NCBI GenBank assembly: GCA_030646715.1 | Contig: JAUSLJ010000033.1 | Location: 62,001 to 126,000 of the forward strand | DNA from: Agitococcus sp. | GTDB lineage: Bacteria; Pseudomonadota; Gammaproteobacteria; Pseudomonadales; Moraxellaceae | Direction of reading: 5' to 3' | Length of the DNA stretch: 64,000 nt | Part shown: piece after piece, positions 1 through 9,419 of the stretch | Layout: every line of letters starts with the position of its first letter | Position numbering within the stretch: position 1 is the stretch's first letter | The notes under the pieces: model-generated | Databases searched by the model: none | What the model was told of the DNA's origin: nothing | What the model saw: the letters and a program-made list of their open reading frames with translations, nothing else | Position numbers and translations under genes: made by a program

Positions 1-1
1 A

Positions 2-775
2 CCGCAATTGTTTGTTGGTGGCGGACATGGTGCAAGTCATAAAAGTTATGGCGCAGCGTTAATTGACGACCAATCTCCCATCCCCCCACACGCGCAATGG
101 ACGAAAAAAAGCACATTTTCGGTGTTATTTGTCGGAGTCACTTTATGGTTGCTAGCGATAGGTGTTTTAGTTCAAGTTTTTGGTGCAGATAGTTTATTCA
201 CGAATATTGGCGTATTTTTTAGTAAAGCGGCATTGTTGACGTTTGGCGGTGCGTATGCGGTTTTGCCCTATGTTAATCAAGCAGCGGTGGTGGATTATCA
301 ATGGTTAACACAAGCACAAATGATGGACGGCTTGGCCTTAGGCGAAAGCACACCAGGCCCGTTGATTATGATTGTCGCCTTTGTCGGTTTTGTCGCAGGT
401 TGGCAACAAACAATATTTGCTGACCCTTTATGCTCAGGTATGTTAGCGGCCTCTGTTGCCACGTTCTTTACTTTTTTACCGTCATTTATTTTTATTTTTT
501 TAGGCGCACCATTGGTCGAAGCCAGTCGTCATATGCCCAAACTCAATGCGCCGTTAACGGCGATTAGTGCGGCCGTCGTGGGCGTAATTGTTAATTTGGG
601 ATTATTCTTTGCCCAACACGTATTTTGGCCACAAGGTTTGACACAATCCCTTGATTTAATGGCAATATCATTAACCATCGCCTCATTAATTGCGCTGATA
701 CGCTTTAATGTCAATGTCCTGTACTTATTGCCTGTATCAGCCTGTTTCGGTTTTGTGGTAAAACAACTTCTTTAG
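2..775 (+). CDS. chrA: Chromate transporter ChrA, C-terminal part (5' end outside window)
   Basis: The frame is open from the first bases, so the start lies upstream of the window and only about 257 C-terminal residues are seen. The family exports chromate (or takes up related oxyanions) across the inner membrane. Visible are several hydrophobic membrane segments and the second-half family motifs: a phenylalanine/lysine-rich KAALLTFGGAYAVLPYV stretch followed by GLALGESTPGPL. The gene ends 30 nt before the ompR-like gene on the same strand; a functional link to it is not evident. Family assignment is firm. Substrate is inferred from family only, and a two-domain (long-chain) form is likely because only the second half is visible. 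Confidence 0.9.
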   Translation, partial: PQLFVGGGHGASHKSYGAALIDDQSPIPPHAQWTKKSTFSVLFVGVTLWLLAIGVLVQVFGADSLFTNIGVFFSKAALLTFGGAYAVLPYVNQAAVVDYQWLTQAQMMDGLALGESTPGPLIMIVAFVGFVAGWQQTIFADPLCSGMLAASVATFFTFLPSFIFIFLGAPLVEASRHMPKLNAPLTAISAAVVGVIVNLGLFFAQHVFWPQGLTQSLDLMAISLTIASLIALIRFNVNVLYLLPVSACFGFVVKQLL

Positions 776-805
776 TTCATTATAATTTTGCCTTGAGAGA
801 GACTC

Positions 806-1543
806 ATGGATACGCAAACCAACCTAGAAATACATAAAATTTTAGTTGTTGATGATGATGTTCGCTTACGCACCTTGTTGCAGCGATTTTTAGAAGAACA
901 AGGTTATAGCGTCAAAGCCGTGCCTGATGCTTTACAAATGGACAGAGTTTTAGCGCGCGAATTGTTTTCCCTGATGGTGCTGGATTTTATGCTACCAGGT
1001 GAAGATGGTTTGTCGATTTGCCGTCGTTTGCGTGCGGCGAATAACCCGATGCCCATTATCATGCTCACTGCAAGAGGTGCTGATTCTGACCGTATCAGTG
1101 GTTTAGATGCAGGCGCAGACGACTATTTACCCAAGCCTTTTAACCCTCAAGAATTATTAGCGCGTATTAAAGCGGTGCTGCGTCGGCAAGTACGAGAGTT
1201 ACCGGGAGCGCCCTCACAAAACGCTGAAGTGGTTAATTTTGGTTCATGGGAATTGGATTTATCGACCCGTGAATTTAGAAAAGACGGTGAGTCTGTACCG
1301 TTAACCACGGGCGAGTTTGCGGTACTGAAAGCCTTGTTGCAACATCCTCGTGAACCCTTAACGCGTGACAAATTAATGAATTTAGCGCGTGGCCGTGAAT
1401 GGGGTGCAATGGAGCGTTCGATTGATGTACAAGTCTCTCGCTTACGCCGTTTGATTGAAGAAAATCCCGCTAAAGCGCGTTATATCCAAACGGTTTGGGG
1501 TGTAGGTTATGTCTTCGTACCCGATGGTAAAGCATCATCCTAA
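806..1543 (+). CDS. ompR: OmpR-type response regulator
   Basis: A 245-residue cytoplasmic DNA-binding response regulator. Residues 10-130 form a receiver domain: the acidic cluster follows KILVV, the phosphoacceptor is Asp60 in VLDFMLPG, then MLTARG and the lysine of YLPKPFNP. Residues 140-240 form a winged-helix effector with the DVQVSRLRR recognition helix and the YIQTVWGVGYVF wing. The partner kinase starts 9 nt downstream. Length and motifs match OmpR closely; by family it would respond to osmotic or envelope conditions and control porin-type genes. Direct targets cannot be read from the sequence. Confidence 0.93.
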   Translation: MDTQTNLEIHKILVVDDDVRLRTLLQRFLEEQGYSVKAVPDALQMDRVLARELFSLMVLDFMLPGEDGLSICRRLRAANNPMPIIMLTARGADSDRISGLDAGADDYLPKPFNPQELLARIKAVLRRQVRELPGAPSQNAEVVNFGSWELDLSTREFRKDGESVPLTTGEFAVLKALLQHPREPLTRDKLMNLARGREWGAMERSIDVQVSRLRRLIEENPAKARYIQTVWGVGYVFVPDGKASS

Positions 1544-1551
1544 TCTGCTGA

Positions 1552-2901
1552 GTGACGTGCGTGGACAAAAACATCAATATGCAAGATGTGTGGACAAAGC
1601 TCAAACCTAAAAGTGCTGTTTGGCGTACCACTATCGTGATTAGTTTTGTACTGGTGGTGAGTCAGTATTTGTCTTTGGCGTTTTTTTGGTGGAACTTATA
1701 TTTACCTGAAATGCGCCAACACGCACATTACGTTGCCGTCAATTTGACTTTATTGCGTGATGCCGAACAGCAAGCCGTCCAAAACCCTCAAGCTTTAGCG
1801 ATGCATGATTGGATTCAACACGCCACGGGTATTGAAGTGGTGCGTAATCCCGAAGAGTTTCCCTCACTTAAAGACAAGCCTTTAGCCGAGTTCTTTACTC
1901 AAGAATTGGAAAATCAACTGCGAACAGAGTTGCACGAAGATATCGATGTCTATTTTGAGTTTAAACCCAAACCGCGTTTATGGATTTACATTCCCTCGTT
2001 AAAAGATGTCTGGGTGCGTGAGCCATTATTGTTTTTTGCTCAATACAATCCTTTTATTATTATCGCGTGGATTATAGGTGTGCCTTTAATGGCGATTATT
2101 GCCATTGTCATTTTAGTGAGGCAGTTAAATAGGCCATTAAAACGCTTAGAGTTAGCTGCGTTGCGAGTGGCCAAAGGGCAGCATGCAACAACGTTGGAAA
2201 CACGACGCGGGCCGTCGGAAATTCGCGCTGTTAATGCTGCTTTTAATCAAATGACGTATGACATTCAACAAGCGACTAAAGACCGAACGGTGATGTTAGC
2301 AGGCATTTCGCACGACTTACGTACTCCATTGACACGCTTACGCTTAACTGCAGAGATTATGGCCGATAAAGATTTGGCCGAAGGCATGATTTTAGATATT
2401 CAAGACATGGACGAAATTTTAGAACAGTTTATTTCGTTTATGCGCGATGGCTCAGATGAAACCTCAGAGTTAATTGATGTGAATCAAATTTTGTCCGAAG
2501 TTGCAGCGCAATTTGCGGCACAAACCCACATAGAGTTTCATCCTGAGCCACTACCTGAGGTTTTAATCAGACGCTTAGCGATTAAACGGATGGTCGGTAA
2601 TTTAGTTAATAACGCCTTACGTTATGGCCAAGCACCTATTGTGTTATCGGCGATGGAAGGTCGGCAACAGTTAATAATCCGTGTTCGTGACCACGGGCAT
2701 GGCGTGGTTGAAAGCCAAATTCCTGATTTATTGCAGCCCTTTGTTCGTGGAGATTCCGCTCGTACCACTCAAGGTACAGGATTAGGTTTGGCGATTGTCT
2801 CGCGGATTGTCAAAATGCACAAGGGTACGCTAGATATTCGTAATCATCCTGAAGGGGGATTAGAAGTTTCGGTAAGTTTGCCATTGCCGAAAACGAGTTA
2901 A
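1552..2901 (+). CDS. envZ: EnvZ-type osmosensor histidine kinase
   Basis: Inner-membrane sensor kinase of 449 residues if it begins at the GTG at 1552; a GTG at 1561 and an ATG at 1579 are alternatives. The order is a membrane segment near residues 24-47, a periplasmic loop of about 120 residues, a second membrane segment near 168-190, HAMP, then the dimerisation domain with phosphoacceptor His254 in GISHDLRTPLTRLRL, and a HATPase domain with NLVNNALRYG, DHGHGV and GTGLGLAIV. The H-box and the position directly behind ompR support EnvZ. No extra receiver is present, so this is a classical two-component pair. Confidence 0.92.
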   Translation: MTCVDKNINMQDVWTKLKPKSAVWRTTIVISFVLVVSQYLSLAFFWWNLYLPEMRQHAHYVAVNLTLLRDAEQQAVQNPQALAMHDWIQHATGIEVVRNPEEFPSLKDKPLAEFFTQELENQLRTELHEDIDVYFEFKPKPRLWIYIPSLKDVWVREPLLFFAQYNPFIIIAWIIGVPLMAIIAIVILVRQLNRPLKRLELAALRVAKGQHATTLETRRGPSEIRAVNAAFNQMTYDIQQATKDRTVMLAGISHDLRTPLTRLRLTAEIMADKDLAEGMILDIQDMDEILEQFISFMRDGSDETSELIDVNQILSEVAAQFAAQTHIEFHPEPLPEVLIRRLAIKRMVGNLVNNALRYGQAPIVLSAMEGRQQLIIRVRDHGHGVVESQIPDLLQPFVRGDSARTTQGTGLGLAIVSRIVKMHKGTLDIRNHPEGGLEVSVSLPLPKTS

Positions 2902-2929
2902 CGGCTGTCGATGTGTCGTTTAATTTTCC

Positions 2930-2979
2930 CTTCGACTCCGCTCAGGGAGCGTTTTTGCGTTGGCTGAGCGGAGTCGAAG
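2930..2979. repeat. Perfect 16-bp inverted repeat between convergent envZ and hslO
   Basis: The arms cttcgactccgctcag (2930-2945) and ctgagcggagtcgaag (2964-2979) are exact reverse complements around an 18-nt spacer containing five Ts. It sits between two convergent genes and could end transcription from either side, although no T-run follows either arm. The sequence resembles dispersed palindromic repeats seen in many bacterial genomes; it appears once in this window. Confidence 0.75.
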
Positions 2980-2997
2980 CCAAGTCCCTTTGGTTCA

Positions 2998-3888
2998 TTA
3001 ATGTAGCTGTCTTTGAAACAACACTCTCACATCCTGCGCCGTAAACACATATTCACAGTGACAGAACTGACAATTGAGGCGAATTTCGTTTTGCTCGGCA
3101 ATAATATCTTCGCACTCTGCTTGGCCAACACTAATCAGCGCGTTGGCAGTATTTGTTCGTGAGCAGGTACATGCAAAGGTCACTTTCTCCGCTTCAGGTA
3201 AGGTGACAGATTCCTCATGATACAAGCGATACAAAACTTCATCGGTTGTTAGCTCAAGTAACTCTTCGGTTTTTAGCGTTTGAGTTAATTGCACTAAACG
3301 TGGCCAACGGTCTTCATCTTCATCCTCTTGATTTTGCGGTAGTGCTTGTAAGAGCAGACCTGCGGCATGACTCTCATCAGCAGCTAACCATAGTCGCGTT
3401 GGTAATTGCTCCGACTGACTAAAATAGCTTTCTAAACATTGGCTAATCGTGTCGCCGTCTAATGACACAATCCCTTGATAACGCTGACCATTTTCGGGTT
3501 CTAGGGTAATCACTAATAGTCCTTCACCTAAGCATTCTTTTAAAGTGGCATTTTCTGCAAAAGTGGCCATTTCATCTAATTGGGCAATGCCGCGAATTTC
3601 ATGGTGATGATTACATTCGGCCATCATCATTTTTAACGCGCCGTTGCCGCGTGCTTGCAAACTTAATCGCCCCTCTAATTTCAGCGTTGCCGTTAATAAC
3701 ACGCTGGCAGTCAATAGTTCGCCAAGCAGCTTTTTAATGGTCAAAGGATAGTCATGGCGGCTGAATATATCCGTCAATGTTTGCGTGAGTTGCACGATTT
3801 CGCCACGCACAGGGCTATGAGCAAAATAAAAGCGTTGGCGTAAATCGAACATAAACAGTGACCCATCAACAAGGAAATAGTCATTCAT
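2998..3888 (-). CDS. hslO: Hsp33 redox-regulated holdase chaperone
   Basis: A 296-residue cytoplasmic chaperone that is activated by oxidation and unfolding and then binds unfolding proteins. The N-terminal domain carries FDLRQRFYFAHSPVRGEIV and the hinge region follows. The C-terminal zinc switch is present as CTC (about residues 240-242) and CQFC (about 273-276), the four cysteines expected of the family. Length is normal. It starts at an ATG, is convergent with envZ across the inverted repeat, and is divergent from the OmpA-family gene. Confidence 0.95.
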   Translation of the reverse strand: MNDYFLVDGSLFMFDLRQRFYFAHSPVRGEIVQLTQTLTDIFSRHDYPLTIKKLLGELLTASVLLTATLKLEGRLSLQARGNGALKMMMAECNHHHEIRGIAQLDEMATFAENATLKECLGEGLLVITLEPENGQRYQGIVSLDGDTISQCLESYFSQSEQLPTRLWLAADESHAAGLLLQALPQNQEDEDEDRWPRLVQLTQTLKTEELLELTTDEVLYRLYHEESVTLPEAEKVTFACTCSRTNTANALISVGQAECEDIIAEQNEIRLNCQFCHCEYVFTAQDVRVLFQRQLH

Positions 3889-3962
3889 TTTAACAGTTGA
3901 GATTAAAATTACTCAAAAGTAATTGGAATTAGCATATAATCTTCGCAAATACTCGCGACTGT

Positions 3963-4004
3963 TTGACAGTATGACTTGACGTTTTTTCGTCTAATGGGTA
4001 GTTT
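3963..4004 (+). promoter_or_regulatory. Possible promoter region of the OmpA-family gene
   Basis: Two -35-like hexamers occur close together (TTGACA at 3963 and TTGACG at 3976), and a weak -10-like TAGTTT lies 17 nt after the second. If used, this gives a 5' leader of roughly 110 nt; long leaders are common for ompA-type mRNAs. A TATAAT at 3935 lacks a good -35 partner. This is pattern matching only. Confidence 0.3.
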
Positions 4005-4118
4005 TAGACAGTTTTTGAAGATATGTTCAGCTGAGTGTCATTTTTTTAAGCATGACAGACGGCAATCTTTAAAGTAGCCATATCAGGCAAATGATATTCC
4101 TAATCAGGAGGAACCTTA

Positions 4119-5408
4119 ATGAAACTCAATCGGATTGCGCTCGCTGTTGTGTTGGCAGCTCCCTTAGCCGTGTCGGCACAAACAGGTTTATTTTCCGTGA
4201 CTCCTTTATTGGGCTATCACTCGCCTGATCAAGGTGATGCGGGAGCTTATGTGGGTTTAGCTGCGGGACTGAGAATTGTACCTGCGGTTGCTGTAGAAGC
4301 TGAATATGGCAAAGCGTCAGACGCAAAATTATTGAATGCGAATGTTTTGATATCGCCTGCATCTTGGGCAACCAGCACTTTGTCACCTTATGTATTGGCA
4401 GGTTTTGGCCAACAAGACTTTGATGCGACAGTGAGTGGCGTTAAAGTAGAATCTACCGATACCGTGATGAATCTTGGTGGCGGTGTGATGTATGCCTTGA
4501 GTGATGTTTTGTCTCTGCGTGCAGAATTACGTGGTATTCATAACTCAGACCAAAGTTTGACTGATTATTTAGTGTTAACAGGCTTACAGTACGGTTTTGG
4601 CGGCAAGCCAGAAGAAGTGCCTCAGTACGTTGCCCCTGTTGAGCCAGTTAATGTTGTTCCAGCAGACACAGATGGTGATGGTGTTGTTGATGCCAATGAC
4701 CGTTGCCCAAATACCCCTGCGGGTTGGGAAGTTAGCGTTGATGGTTGTCCTTTAGATACAGACCGTGACCGAGTGCCAAACAGCATTGATGAATGTCCAA
4801 ATACACCAAGCGGAATGCAAGTCGGTGCTAATGGTTGCCCATTAGACGAAGACAAAGATGGTGTCACTGACTCTAAAGATAAGTGCCCAGGCACAGCGAT
4901 TAACGTCATCGTTGACGACAAAGGTTGTGCTAAAACCACGACTAAAGAAGTCAAAGAAGCCATTAAAGAACAAATTAATATTGTCTTTGATTCCAGCAAG
5001 TCCATTATCAAGCCTGAATTCAAAAGCGAAGTAGCTAAAATCTCTGATTTAGCTAACGCTAACGGTAATGCGTTCATCACTATTGAAGGCCATACCGATG
5101 CATCAGGTAACCCAGCTAAAAATCAAGCATTATCATTAGCGCGCGCAACTGCGGTAATGAATATGTTGATTAGTGATTACGGTATTCCTGCGACGCGCGT
5201 TTCTGCGGTTGGTTTTGGTTCCAGCAAACCTGTTGCTGACAATACAACGGTAGAAGGCAAAGCTAAAAACCGTCGCGTGATTGCGGTATTGACTGCTGAA
5301 AAAACAAGCATGGTCACGACAGTCATGACTAAGCCTGCTAAAGCGGTAAAAGGCAAAAAAGCCGTTAAGAAAGGTAAAAAAGGGACAGCCAAGAAAAAAG
5401 CTAATTAA
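4119..5408 (+). CDS. OmpA-family outer membrane protein with TSP3-type repeats and lysine-rich tail
   Basis: A 429-residue envelope protein. Order: signal peptide (cleavage near residue 20, VSA|QT); a beta-barrel of about 150 residues; a linker with three Asp-rich calcium-type repeats (DTDGDGVVDANDRCP, DTDRDRVPNSIDECP, DEDKDGVTDSKDKCP), each with paired cysteines; an OmpA C-terminal peptidoglycan-binding domain (about 285-395, with IEGHTDASG and the KNRRV motif); and an unusual tail of about 25 residues rich in Lys, Ala and Gly. A strong AGGAGG lies 7 nt before the ATG. A terminator with a UUCG loop follows. The general role, anchoring the outer membrane to peptidoglycan, is well supported; the basic tail is unexplained. 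Confidence 0.92.
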   Translation: MKLNRIALAVVLAAPLAVSAQTGLFSVTPLLGYHSPDQGDAGAYVGLAAGLRIVPAVAVEAEYGKASDAKLLNANVLISPASWATSTLSPYVLAGFGQQDFDATVSGVKVESTDTVMNLGGGVMYALSDVLSLRAELRGIHNSDQSLTDYLVLTGLQYGFGGKPEEVPQYVAPVEPVNVVPADTDGDGVVDANDRCPNTPAGWEVSVDGCPLDTDRDRVPNSIDECPNTPSGMQVGANGCPLDEDKDGVTDSKDKCPGTAINVIVDDKGCAKTTTKEVKEAIKEQINIVFDSSKSIIKPEFKSEVAKISDLANANGNAFITIEGHTDASGNPAKNQALSLARATAVMNMLISDYGIPATRVSAVGFGSSKPVADNTTVEGKAKNRRVIAVLTAEKTSMVTTVMTKPAKAVKGKKAVKKGKKGTAKKKAN

Positions 5409-5442
5409 TTTTTAGCTTATTTTTACGGTAATACCCTAAATA

Positions 5443-5475
5443 CTAAGGCTATCTTCGGATAGCCTTAGTTCTTTT
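5443..5475 (+). terminator. Intrinsic terminator with UUCG tetraloop
   Basis: Eleven-bp stem ctaaggctatc (5443-5453) and gatagccttag (5458-5468) closed by a C-UUCG-G tetraloop and followed by a T-rich run. It lies just downstream of the OmpA-family stop codon. Confidence 0.93.
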
Positions 5476-5555
5476 TATGCGCAAACATCCCACTGTCATC
5501 TGTCTTAGGTTATACTGCGCGCCTTTAATCTCGCAACACTCTGCTCAAGGCTATT

Positions 5556-7364
5556 ATGTCCATTCAAAACCTGCGTAACATCGCCATCATCGCTCACGTT
5601 GACCATGGCAAAACCACACTTGTAGATAAACTTTTACAGCAATCTGGCACGCTCGGTGATCGTGCAGGCGAAGTTGAACGGGTAATGGACTCCAATGCCA
5701 TTGAAAAAGAACGTGGCATTACCATTTTAGCCAAAAACACAGCGGTAAAATGGAACGGCTACCGTATTAATATCGTCGATACACCAGGCCATGCTGACTT
5801 TGGTGGTGAAGTTGAACGTGTATTAAGCATGGTTGACTCAGTATTGCTCTTGGTTGATGCGGTTGATGGTCCAATGCCACAAACTCGTTTCGTCACCATG
5901 AAAGCCTTCGCTCAAGGCTTAAAGCCTATTGTTGTTATCAACAAAGTTGACCGCCCAGGCGCGCGTCCTGATTGGGTTGTTGACCAAGTATTTGACTTGT
6001 TTGACCGTTTAGGTGCAACCGAAGAACAATTAGATTTCCCTATCGTTTACGCTTCCGCATTAAATGGTATTGCGGGTTTGACGCTGGATACAATGGCTGA
6101 AAACATGGATCCATTGTTCCAAACCGTGGTTGACCGTGTTAAATGCCCACAAGTGGATGCCGATGGCGCATTCCAAATGCAAATCTCCTCGTTAGATTAT
6201 TCTAGCTATGTTGGCGTTATTGGTATTGGTCGTATTCAGCGCGGTAGTGTTAAAACGAATACTAACGTCGTTATCGTTGATAAAGACGGCAAAAAACGTA
6301 ATGGCCGTATTTTACAAATCATGGGTTATCATGGTTTGCAACGTATTGAGGTTACCGAAGCGGGTGCAGGCGATATCGTTTGTGTTACAGGTATGGAAGG
6401 TTTGAATATTTCCGATACTTTGTGTGATCCGCAAAATGTTGAAGCCTTACCGCCGTTAACCGTTGATGAACCTACTGTGTCGATGACTTTCCAAGTCAAT
6501 AACTCGCCGTTTGCGGGTAAAGAAGGCAAGTTTGTGACTTCGCGGGTTATCAAAGACCGTTTAGATCGCGAATTAATTCATAACGTCGCGTTACGTGTAG
6601 AAGCTACTGACAGTGCTGACCGTTTCAAAGTCTCAGGTCGCGGTGAATTGCATTTGAGTATCTTGATCGAAAATATGCGTCGTGAAGGTTTTGAACTAGG
6701 CGTGTCTCGTCCTGAAGTGATTTTGAAAGAAATTGATGGTGAGACCAATGAGCCATTTGAAGCGGTGATGTTTGATGTTGAAGAGCAACATCAAGGCACT
6801 GTTATGGAGCAATTGGGTTTACGTAAAGGCGAAATGACCGATATGGTTGTTGATGGTAAAGGTCGTGTACGTATTGAAGCGACTGTACCTTCACGTGGTT
6901 TGATTGGTTTCCGTTCTGAGTTTTTAACCTTAACTTCAGGTTCGGGCATCATGACTTCCAGCTTCTCGCACTATGCGCCGATGAAAGCGGGTAGCGTGGC
7001 CAAGCGTCAAAATGGCGTAATGGTGTCGATGGTTCAAGGTAAAGTCTTGGGTTACTCCTTGTTTAACTTGCAAGAACGTGGCCGTTTATTCTTAGGTCAC
7101 GGCGTTGAAGTTTACGAAGGCATGGTCATTGGCTTAAATGCGCGTGGCGACGACATGGCTGTTAACCCGACTAAAGGTAAGCAGTTAACCAACATTCGTG
7201 CCGCTGGTACAGACGAAAACATCGTGTTAACACCGCCAATTAACTTTACTTTAGAACGCGCGTTAGAGTTTATTGAAGACGACGAATTAGTGGAAGTGAC
7301 ACCATTGTCGATTCGTATTCGTAAAAAGTTCTTGACTGAAAACGAACGTAAACGTAACCGTTAA
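5556..7364 (+). CDS. typA: Ribosome-associated GTPase BipA/TypA
   Basis: A 602-residue translational GTPase of the EF-G/LepA superfamily that acts on the 50S subunit in ribosome assembly and stress adaptation. The G domain has G1 AHVDHGKTT, the switch I region around [13 protein letters not shown] and NKVD. Domain II, an EF-G-like domain III ([20 protein letters not shown]) and the BipA-specific C-terminal domain (near [14 protein letters not shown]) follow. Length matches the family. It is monocistronic, flanked by terminators upstream (5443) and downstream (7387). Confidence 0.97.
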   Translation: MSIQNLRNIAIIAHVDHGKTTLVDKLLQQSGTLGDRAGEVERVMDSNAIEKERGITILAKNTAVKWNGYRINIVDTPGHADFGGEVERVLSMVDSVLLLVDAVDGPMPQTRFVTMKAFAQGLKPIVVINKVDRPGARPDWVVDQVFDLFDRLGATEEQLDFPIVYASALNGIAGLTLDTMAENMDPLFQTVVDRVKCPQVDADGAFQMQISSLDYSSYVGVIGIGRIQRGSVKTNTNVVIVDKDGKKRNGRILQIMGYHGLQRIEVTEAGAGDIVCVTGMEGLNISDTLCDPQNVEALPPLTVDEPTVSMTFQVNNSPFAGKEGKFVTSRVIKDRLDRELIHNVALRVEATDSADRFKVSGRGELHLSILIENMRREGFELGVSRPEVILKEIDGETNEPFEAVMFDVEEQHQGTVMEQLGLRKGEMTDMVVDGKGRVRIEATVPSRGLIGFRSEFLTLTSGSGIMTSSFSHYAPMKAGSVAKRQNGVMVSMVQGKVLGYSLFNLQERGRLFLGHGVEVYEGMVIGLNARGDDMAVNPTKGKQLTNIRAAGTDENIVLTPPINFTLERALEFIEDDELVEVTPLSIRIRKKFLTENERKRNR

Positions 7365-7386
7365 TACGGGACTCGTTAGGTTCTTT

Positions 7387-7415
7387 AAAACGGCATCTTT
7401 TAGATGCCGTTTTTA
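7387..7415 (+). terminator. Intrinsic terminator of typA
   Basis: Stem aaacggcatct (7388-7398) and agatgccgttt (7402-7412) with a 3-nt loop, continued by Ts. Placed 23 nt after the typA stop codon. Confidence 0.93.
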
Positions 7416-7484
7416 TTTGTGTAAAAATAAGTACAACCAAGCACTATTATGGTATCTATCTTCTTTGCTTGTCGGTGCTTCTAT

Positions 7485-8384
7485 ATGCCATTTATTACTC
7501 TCCGCGATCAACAAAAAATGCACGTTCGTGTCTTGGGACGTGGTCAAGCTGTCATGATGTTACCGGGTTTAGGCATGAGTAGTAGTCAATGGCTACCTTA
7601 TATTGTGCCGTATTTACGCCAGTTTCGTTTTTATTTGCCAGACTTTCGTGGTTTTGGCTTATCTGCCGATGTTCGTCTGAATCAAAGTGATGTATTTCAT
7701 AATCATATGCAAGATGTGCAAGACGTGATTGCTCATTTTCGTTTGCAGGATTTTCTGTTGGCGGGAATTTCTTTGGGCGGGTCAACGGCATTACATTTGC
7801 AAAAAGAAGGTGGTTTTACGGGTGTGCGTCGTTATTTGCATATCGACCAGTCGCCTTGTGTCGGCAATCGCCATGATTGGCCGCATGGCCTATTCGGCAT
7901 TCGCCAAGATGAGTTATTTGGTCAATTACATCGCCTTCGTGATTTACTCGCTATTTATCCTCAATACTCCGCGATCAGTGAATTGCCCGCACAGGTACGG
8001 CAGCAAACCTCAGTGATTTTGGCCGAAGTTTTAGCGTTAATGACGGGGCGTGAATTGTTGAAACCCATTTTTCAACACATGCTTAATCGACCTTCTTTAT
8101 CACGATTTTTGCCGTTGACGCAGTTACAGGATTGCGTGAGCTATCTCTCTGCATATATTGGCGGAGGGCACGATTATCGCCAAAGTTTGCGTGATTGTCA
8201 TACGCCTATTACCGTCATGGTGGGGATGAAGTCACCGTTATATGCACCCGTAGGACAAATGGCAATTGCTGATTATGCCCAACAAGTCAGAATTGTGCCG
8301 TTTCATCGTTCGGGACATATTCCTTTAGTGGATGAGCCTATTAAGTTTATTCGAGAGTTGGGGCGATTTTTACATGACAAATAA
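7485..8384 (+). CDS. Alpha/beta-fold hydrolase
   Basis: About 299 residues from the ATG at 7485; an in-frame ATG at 7449 would add 12 residues that do not look like part of the fold, and neither start has a clear ribosome binding site. The oxyanion region is MMLPGLGMSSSQWLPY, the nucleophile elbow is AGISLGGS (GxSxG) and the catalytic His is in FHRSGHIPLVDEP. The segment where the acid usually lies (VMVGMKSPLYAPVGQ) has no obvious Asp or Glu. The protein is cytoplasmic (no signal peptide). Substrate unknown. The last codons overlap the start of the next gene. Confidence 0.8.
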   Translation: MPFITLRDQQKMHVRVLGRGQAVMMLPGLGMSSSQWLPYIVPYLRQFRFYLPDFRGFGLSADVRLNQSDVFHNHMQDVQDVIAHFRLQDFLLAGISLGGSTALHLQKEGGFTGVRRYLHIDQSPCVGNRHDWPHGLFGIRQDELFGQLHRLRDLLAIYPQYSAISELPAQVRQQTSVILAEVLALMTGRELLKPIFQHMLNRPSLSRFLPLTQLQDCVSYLSAYIGGGHDYRQSLRDCHTPITVMVGMKSPLYAPVGQMAIADYAQQVRIVPFHRSGHIPLVDEPIKFIRELGRFLHDK

Positions 8385-8574
8385 TACGAAGCCATTTATT
8401 TATATACTGCTTTTAAGTTTGGCAAGCTGTAGTTCCGCTACCCTTTATGAATCAGTACGCCAAGGACAAATGAATGAATGTCGGCAGCTACCAGACGCGC
8501 AACAACAAAAGTGTTTTGACCGTAGTCCTGAAGATTATCAAAAATACCAGCAGCAGCGCGATGAATTGAAATAG
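8374..8574 (+). CDS. Small predicted lipoprotein
   Basis: A 66-residue protein starting inside the end of the hydrolase gene (11-nt overlap), so probably translationally coupled. A hydrophobic signal (FIYILLLSLASC) ends in a lipobox LASC, with the lipidated Cys at about residue 18. The mature part is short, polar and Gln-rich, with two further Cys and the segment RSPEDYQKYQQQRDE. Compact proteins of this kind in gammaproteobacteria are mostly uncharacterised outer-membrane lipoproteins. A longer in-frame start at 8332 would hide the signal peptide and is rejected. Confidence 0.7.
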   Translation: MTNNTKPFIYILLLSLASCSSATLYESVRQGQMNECRQLPDAQQQKCFDRSPEDYQKYQQQRDELK

Positions 8575-8694
8575 TGGTTGATAGAGACTTGTGACGCGTA
8601 TCTTGTTTTGTCCATATATTATTGCCAAAACCGTCACGAATTCGTTAATTCGCCTCTGTAAGTTCATATAACCGCACTAGAATTGGTTTTTAGC

Positions 8695-8740
8695 ATTCCT
8701 TAACGCGAGCCATTGGCTCAATCTCGCTCTTACAAGGAAT
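8695..8740 (+). promoter_or_regulatory. Structured leader hairpin upstream of the first receiver-like gene
   Basis: Nested complementarity: ATTCCTT (8695-8701) with AAGGAAT (8734-8740), GCGAG (8705-8709) with CTCGC (8723-8727), and an alternative inner pair GAGCC/GGCTC. There is no T-run, so it is not a classical terminator. It ends 31 nt before the ATG at 8772 and would lie in the 5' UTR. Confidence 0.45.
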
Positions 8741-8771
8741 TATTAAGGACAAAATTAAGTGAGGTCTAATT

Positions 8772-9197
8772 ATGCGTAAATCTAGCTCTATTCGTTTTGT
8801 CACTCCCATTGGCCGTGATTTAAGCTTGTTTAAGTCGGTGTTGACTACGTTCGGTCATCAACCCAATACCGATTGGCATTATCAAGAAGACGGATACGTC
8901 GATGTTGTGCTCATTGATTTGAGTGAAAATGAGCATTATGTCGCCAAGCTTGAGCAGGCGCGTAGTTTAGGGCGTGTAGTTGTTTTATATACCAAAGATA
9001 CCATCGAAGCACCTATTAATACTTTTGTTTTGCGTAAGCCCGCTCGGGCTAGAGATGTGTTGTCATTACTTGCGACAGCAGAAGTTCGTATTGCGGCCTT
9101 AGACAAGCAAGCTCAAACAATGACTAAATCGGCGGCCGCCTCTGAAAGTCATCACCCATCTATGGTAGATAGCCATAAAGTGACGTTTGCTTATTAA
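8772..9197 (+). CDS. Stand-alone degenerate receiver-like protein (copy A)
   Basis: A 141-residue protein I cannot place in a named family. Its layout follows a response-regulator receiver: a first strand IRFVTPI, helix LFKSVLTTFG, a third-strand-like DVVLIDL with Asp49 where the phosphoacceptor would be, a fourth-strand-like GRVVVLYT with the conserved Thr, and FVLRKPARARDVLSLL with the Lys89-Pro90 pair. The acidic pair at the end of strand 1 is absent, so phosphorylation is doubtful. The last 35 residues are a polar tail. It is paralogous to the gene at 9420 (shared FG, W-YQE, DVV-D, VVV-YT and KP-R-RD positions). The receiver reading is an inference. Confidence 0.6.
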   Translation: MRKSSSIRFVTPIGRDLSLFKSVLTTFGHQPNTDWHYQEDGYVDVVLIDLSENEHYVAKLEQARSLGRVVVLYTKDTIEAPINTFVLRKPARARDVLSLLATAEVRIAALDKQAQTMTKSAAASESHHPSMVDSHKVTFAY

Positions 9198-9419
9198 AAA
9201 CAATGCGCGCAGCTGATGAATTTTCTAATCTCATCATTGACCTAGTGACAATCTACGATTTTGTGCTATATAAAGACCAGATATACTGAGATAATTCTCG
9301 GCAGTGTCGTCATAATGGTTTGCAAAAGCCCGCTGCCTATAAAACAGTAGGCTGTTGAAACTCGCTGTCGAATGGGGCAGTACACGACTTTTATTTAGAT
9401 TAGACAATGTTGTTATGGG

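Noticed and set aside
4622-5080. 152-codon minus-strand frame inside the OmpA-family gene
   Set aside because: It is the antisense shadow of the Asp-rich repeats; the plus strand has signal peptide, known domains and a strong ribosome site.
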